64,000 nt of DNA from Pararhodobacter oceanensis (lineage in GTDB: Bacteria > Pseudomonadota > Alphaproteobacteria > Rhodobacterales > Rhodobacteraceae): positions 744,001 to 808,000 of the forward strand of contig NZ_QDKM01000001.1 in assembly GCF_003076755.1 (NCBI RefSeq), written 5' to 3'. Made by a program: the position numbers and the translations under genes. Below, piece by piece: positions 62,289 to 64,000 of this stretch. The first letter of the stretch is position 1; each line of letters opens with the position of its first letter. The notes under the pieces are model-generated. The model made no database searches and had not been told where the DNA came from. It saw only the letters and a list, made by a program, of their open reading frames with translations.

Positions 62289-63476
62289 CTATACGGATGC
62301 CAACGCCGCCTGCAAATCCGCCAGCAGATCGCCGGTATCTTCCAGCCCGACACTGAGCCGGATCAACCCGTCGGTGATCCCCAAGAGCGCCTTTTGATCC
62401 TCGGGCAGCCGCTGGTGGGTGGTCGTCGCCGGATGCGTGGCGATCGAGCGCGCATCGCCCAGATTGTTCGAGATCAGCACAATCTCCAGCGCATCCATAA
62501 AGGCAAAAGCTGCCGTTTTTCCGCCCTTCAGATCCATCGCCAGCACCGTGCCCGGCCCGCCCATGATCGCCTGCGCCAGCGCGTGTTGCGGATGCGCAGG
62601 CAGCCCCGGAAACAGCACATTCGAGACCGCCGCATGGCCCGCAAGCGCCTCGGCAATCGCCTGCGCACTGGCCGCCTGCGCCTTGACCCGCAGTTCCAGC
62701 GTGGTCAGCCCGCTGAGCAGCATCCAGGCGTTAAACGGGCTCATCGCGCCGCCGGTATGTTTCATATAGGGCTCGATCTTGCCGCGGATCAGCTCCCGCG
62801 AGCCCAGGATCACCCCGCCCAGACAGCGGCCCTGCCCGTCGATATGTTTGGTCGCGGAATAGACAATGATATCAGCGCCATGCTCGGCCGCGCGGCTGAA
62901 CACCGGGGTGGCAAAGACATTATCCACCACCACCAAAGCGCCCGCCTTATGGGCGATCTCGATCACCGAAGGCAGGTCGATCACCTCCAGCGTCGGGTTC
63001 GACACGCTCTCAAGGAACACCAGCTTGGTATCCGCGCGGATCGCCGCCTGCCACTGCGCCAGATCGGTGCCATCGACGAATTCGACCTCAACCCCGTAGC
63101 GCCCCAGCACATCCTCAAGCACATAAAGACACGAGCCAAAAAGCGCGCGGCTGGCGACCACATGGTCGCCCGCTTGGCACAACGCCAGCAAAGCACCCGA
63201 GACCGCCGCCATCCCAGAGGCGGTGGCGAATGCATCCTCGCAGCCCTCAAGACTGGCAATGCGCTCTTCGAACACCGCCACCGTCGGGTTGCCATAGCGC
63301 GCATAGATGAACTCATCCGCGCCGGATTTGACGAACCGCGCCTCGGCGCTGGCCGCATCGGGATAGGCGAAACCCTGCGTCAGATACATCGCCTCGGCCA
63401 TCTCGCCATATTGGCTGCGGCGGGCGCCGCCATGAACCGCGCGCGTGCGTGACTTCCAACCAGATGAATTGACCAT
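62289..63476 (-). CDS. metZ: O-succinylhomoserine sulfhydrylase
   Basis: MetZ makes homocysteine directly from O-succinylhomoserine and sulfide. The 395-residue fold-type I PLP protein has RYGNPTVAVFEERIASLEG near 60, SGMAAVSGALLAL near 88, VVDNVFATPVFSRA near 184 and the PLP lysine in VYSATKHIDGQGRC near 208. The sequence fits MetZ better than MetB or MetC. AAGGGA precedes ATG 63476, and a 41-residue upstream extension is rejected. A SAM-II-like structure lies about 75 bases upstream, fitting control by S-adenosylmethionine. Confidence 0.92.
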   Translation of the reverse strand: MVNSSGWKSRTRAVHGGARRSQYGEMAEAMYLTQGFAYPDAASAEARFVKSGADEFIYARYGNPTVAVFEERIASLEGCEDAFATASGMAAVSGALLALCQAGDHVVASRALFGSCLYVLEDVLGRYGVEVEFVDGTDLAQWQAAIRADTKLVFLESVSNPTLEVIDLPSVIEIAHKAGALVVVDNVFATPVFSRAAEHGADIIVYSATKHIDGQGRCLGGVILGSRELIRGKIEPYMKHTGGAMSPFNAWMLLSGLTTLELRVKAQAASAQAIAEALAGHAAVSNVLFPGLPAHPQHALAQAIMGGPGTVLAMDLKGGKTAAFAFMDALEIVLISNNLGDARSIATHPATTTHQRLPEDQKALLGITDGLIRLSVGLEDTGDLLADLQAALASV

Positions 63477-63796
63477 CGCCTGTGTCCCTTTTGCGGCGCT
63501 CAACACCGCGTGATCCGACGCCGGCAGGGGCGGTTGCGCAGTGACGCGAAACCAAGCCTCTTTAGCGGAAGGTTTAGCGTGGACCGCAAGCCGGCACAAA
63601 GCCCCACGTTACGCCTTGCGTTACGGCATTTGCGCGGGTTTCGTCAATGCCGCTGCGGTGGTTTTCACCGCACCTGCGCTGCGCCCTGCCGCGGCATTTC
63701 CCAAACAACGCCCCGCAATCGCCCGCCGCCTGCCCCGCTATTGCCCCGATTGGGCGCGACAAGCAGCAGGTAGAATGAGTGCAGGACGAATTTAAT
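63477..63796. other. Intergenic region between metZ and the pilin-like gene
   Basis: The 320-base gap holds the metZ leader with the SAM-II-like structure and both divergent promoters. Short open frames on the plus strand have no recognisable similarity or ribosome binding site and are not called as genes. Confidence 0.55.
63552..63610 (-). promoter_or_regulatory. Probable SAM-II riboswitch (metA RNA motif) upstream of metZ
   Basis: On the minus strand the leader shows CGTGG (63604-63608) pairing with CCACG (63578-63582) as P1. The loop contains GCTTTG then GCCGGCTTGC, and downstream come TAAACC and GCTAAAGAGGC. The CGUGG...UUUG...GCUUGC...CCACG...UAAA...GCUAAAGA order matches the SAM-II pattern as I recall it. 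It lies 75 bases before metZ, a usual SAM-II target in Alphaproteobacteria. The expected GAUUUG is degenerate here, which keeps confidence moderate. Confidence 0.6.
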
Positions 63797-64000
63797 ATGA
63801 AACCGACGATCAAGAATTTTGTGTGTAACGAGTTCGGCGGTGTCCCTTTAAATATCATAGCCCTGACCGCCTCGGTGTTCGGCGCCTCGGTCTTTGGCCT
63901 TGGCAAATTTGTCGATCAGGCGCGCGCCCAGACCATGCTGCAGACCGAAATCTCGCTGGTCATGCCGCTGCAAGAGCTGCATATGACCCGCCCGGCGCGG
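63797..64000 (+). CDS. Pilin-like membrane protein, cut by window end
   Basis: Only the first 68 residues are visible. The N-terminus MKPTIKNFVCNEFGGVPLN resembles Flp-type pilin leaders (basic residues, F, then NEFG with hydrophobic residues following), and a transmembrane helix covers about 18-38. After it comes a helical segment (VDQARAQTMLQTEISLV). It could be a Flp/TadE-related pseudopilin or an unrelated one-helix protein. AGGA lies about 11 bases before the ATG. Confidence 0.5.
   Translation, partial: MKPTIKNFVCNEFGGVPLNIIALTASVFGASVFGLGKFVDQARAQTMLQTEISLVMPLQELHMTRPAR

Noticed and set aside
63510-63795. Small plus-strand genes in the metZ upstream gap
   Set aside because: No ribosome binding site or similarity, and they overlap the probable SAM-II leader on the other strand.

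Overview
The window is high-G+C, gene-dense chromosomal DNA from an alphaproteobacterium, most likely a member of the Rhodobacteraceae (roseobacter/Rhodobacter group). Supporting gene content includes a malyl-CoA lyase of the Mcl1 type, the flagellar order fliP-fliN-fliH-fliF opposite fliL-DUF6468-motE-motA, a small gene embedded between glyQ and glyS, an RTX-repeat protein, and A+T-containing dispersed palindromes of a style common in this family. I see no rRNA operon, transposase, prophage or CRISPR array. One tRNA gene is present.

Layout. 0.4-6 kb: an RTX calcium-binding protein, a minus-strand cluster resembling the D-glutamate catabolic genes dgcN-dgcA followed by a D-amino-acid transaminase, and divergent mcl1. 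6.4-13.5 kb: a DEAD-box helicase with a long basic tail, a repeat-filled gap, a 2-hydroxyacid dehydrogenase, an SH3-like exported protein, and a hybrid PAS histidine kinase with its response regulator. 13.5-21.7 kb: flagellar export, MS-ring and stator genes, ending in a large periplasmic TPR-like protein of unknown role. 21.8-29.2 kb: ftsY, an AlkB-type monooxygenase, a deacetylase, and an Lrp-aldehyde dehydrogenase-aminotransferase unit. 29.5-37.2 kb: a SuhB-like phosphatase, hisE-hisF, small envelope proteins, a cysteine synthase, an MscS channel and an AlaX-type editing protein. 37.5-40.7 kb: nadK, glyA and an alpha/beta hydrolase.

40.7-45 kb is the most unusual part. Two arrays of related, roughly 170-bp palindromic repeats flank two small envelope genes, tRNA-Val and a fasciclin gene. 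Next to them lies an ECF sigma/anti-sigma pair. 45.2-52.3 kb: a beta-oxidation operon with a bifunctional hydratase/dehydrogenase, a thiolase, two adjacent acyl-CoA dehydrogenases resembling PimC/PimD, and a thioesterase, followed by a quinone oxidoreductase. 52.3-56 kb: glyQ, a DUF6446-like gene and glyS. 56.3-64 kb: an exported SPOR/peptidoglycan-binding/trypsin-fold protein that has lost its catalytic residues, trkH, a PfkB kinase, folE2, metZ behind a probable SAM-II riboswitch, and the start of a pilin-like gene cut by the window edge.

Between the genes lie three families of non-coding repeats: a 122-125 bp element with 13-bp terminal inverted repeats (three copies), a short palindromic element with a conserved AAATA-containing edge (four copies), and the 170-bp arrays. 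They are the main structure in the window that gene annotation does not explain.
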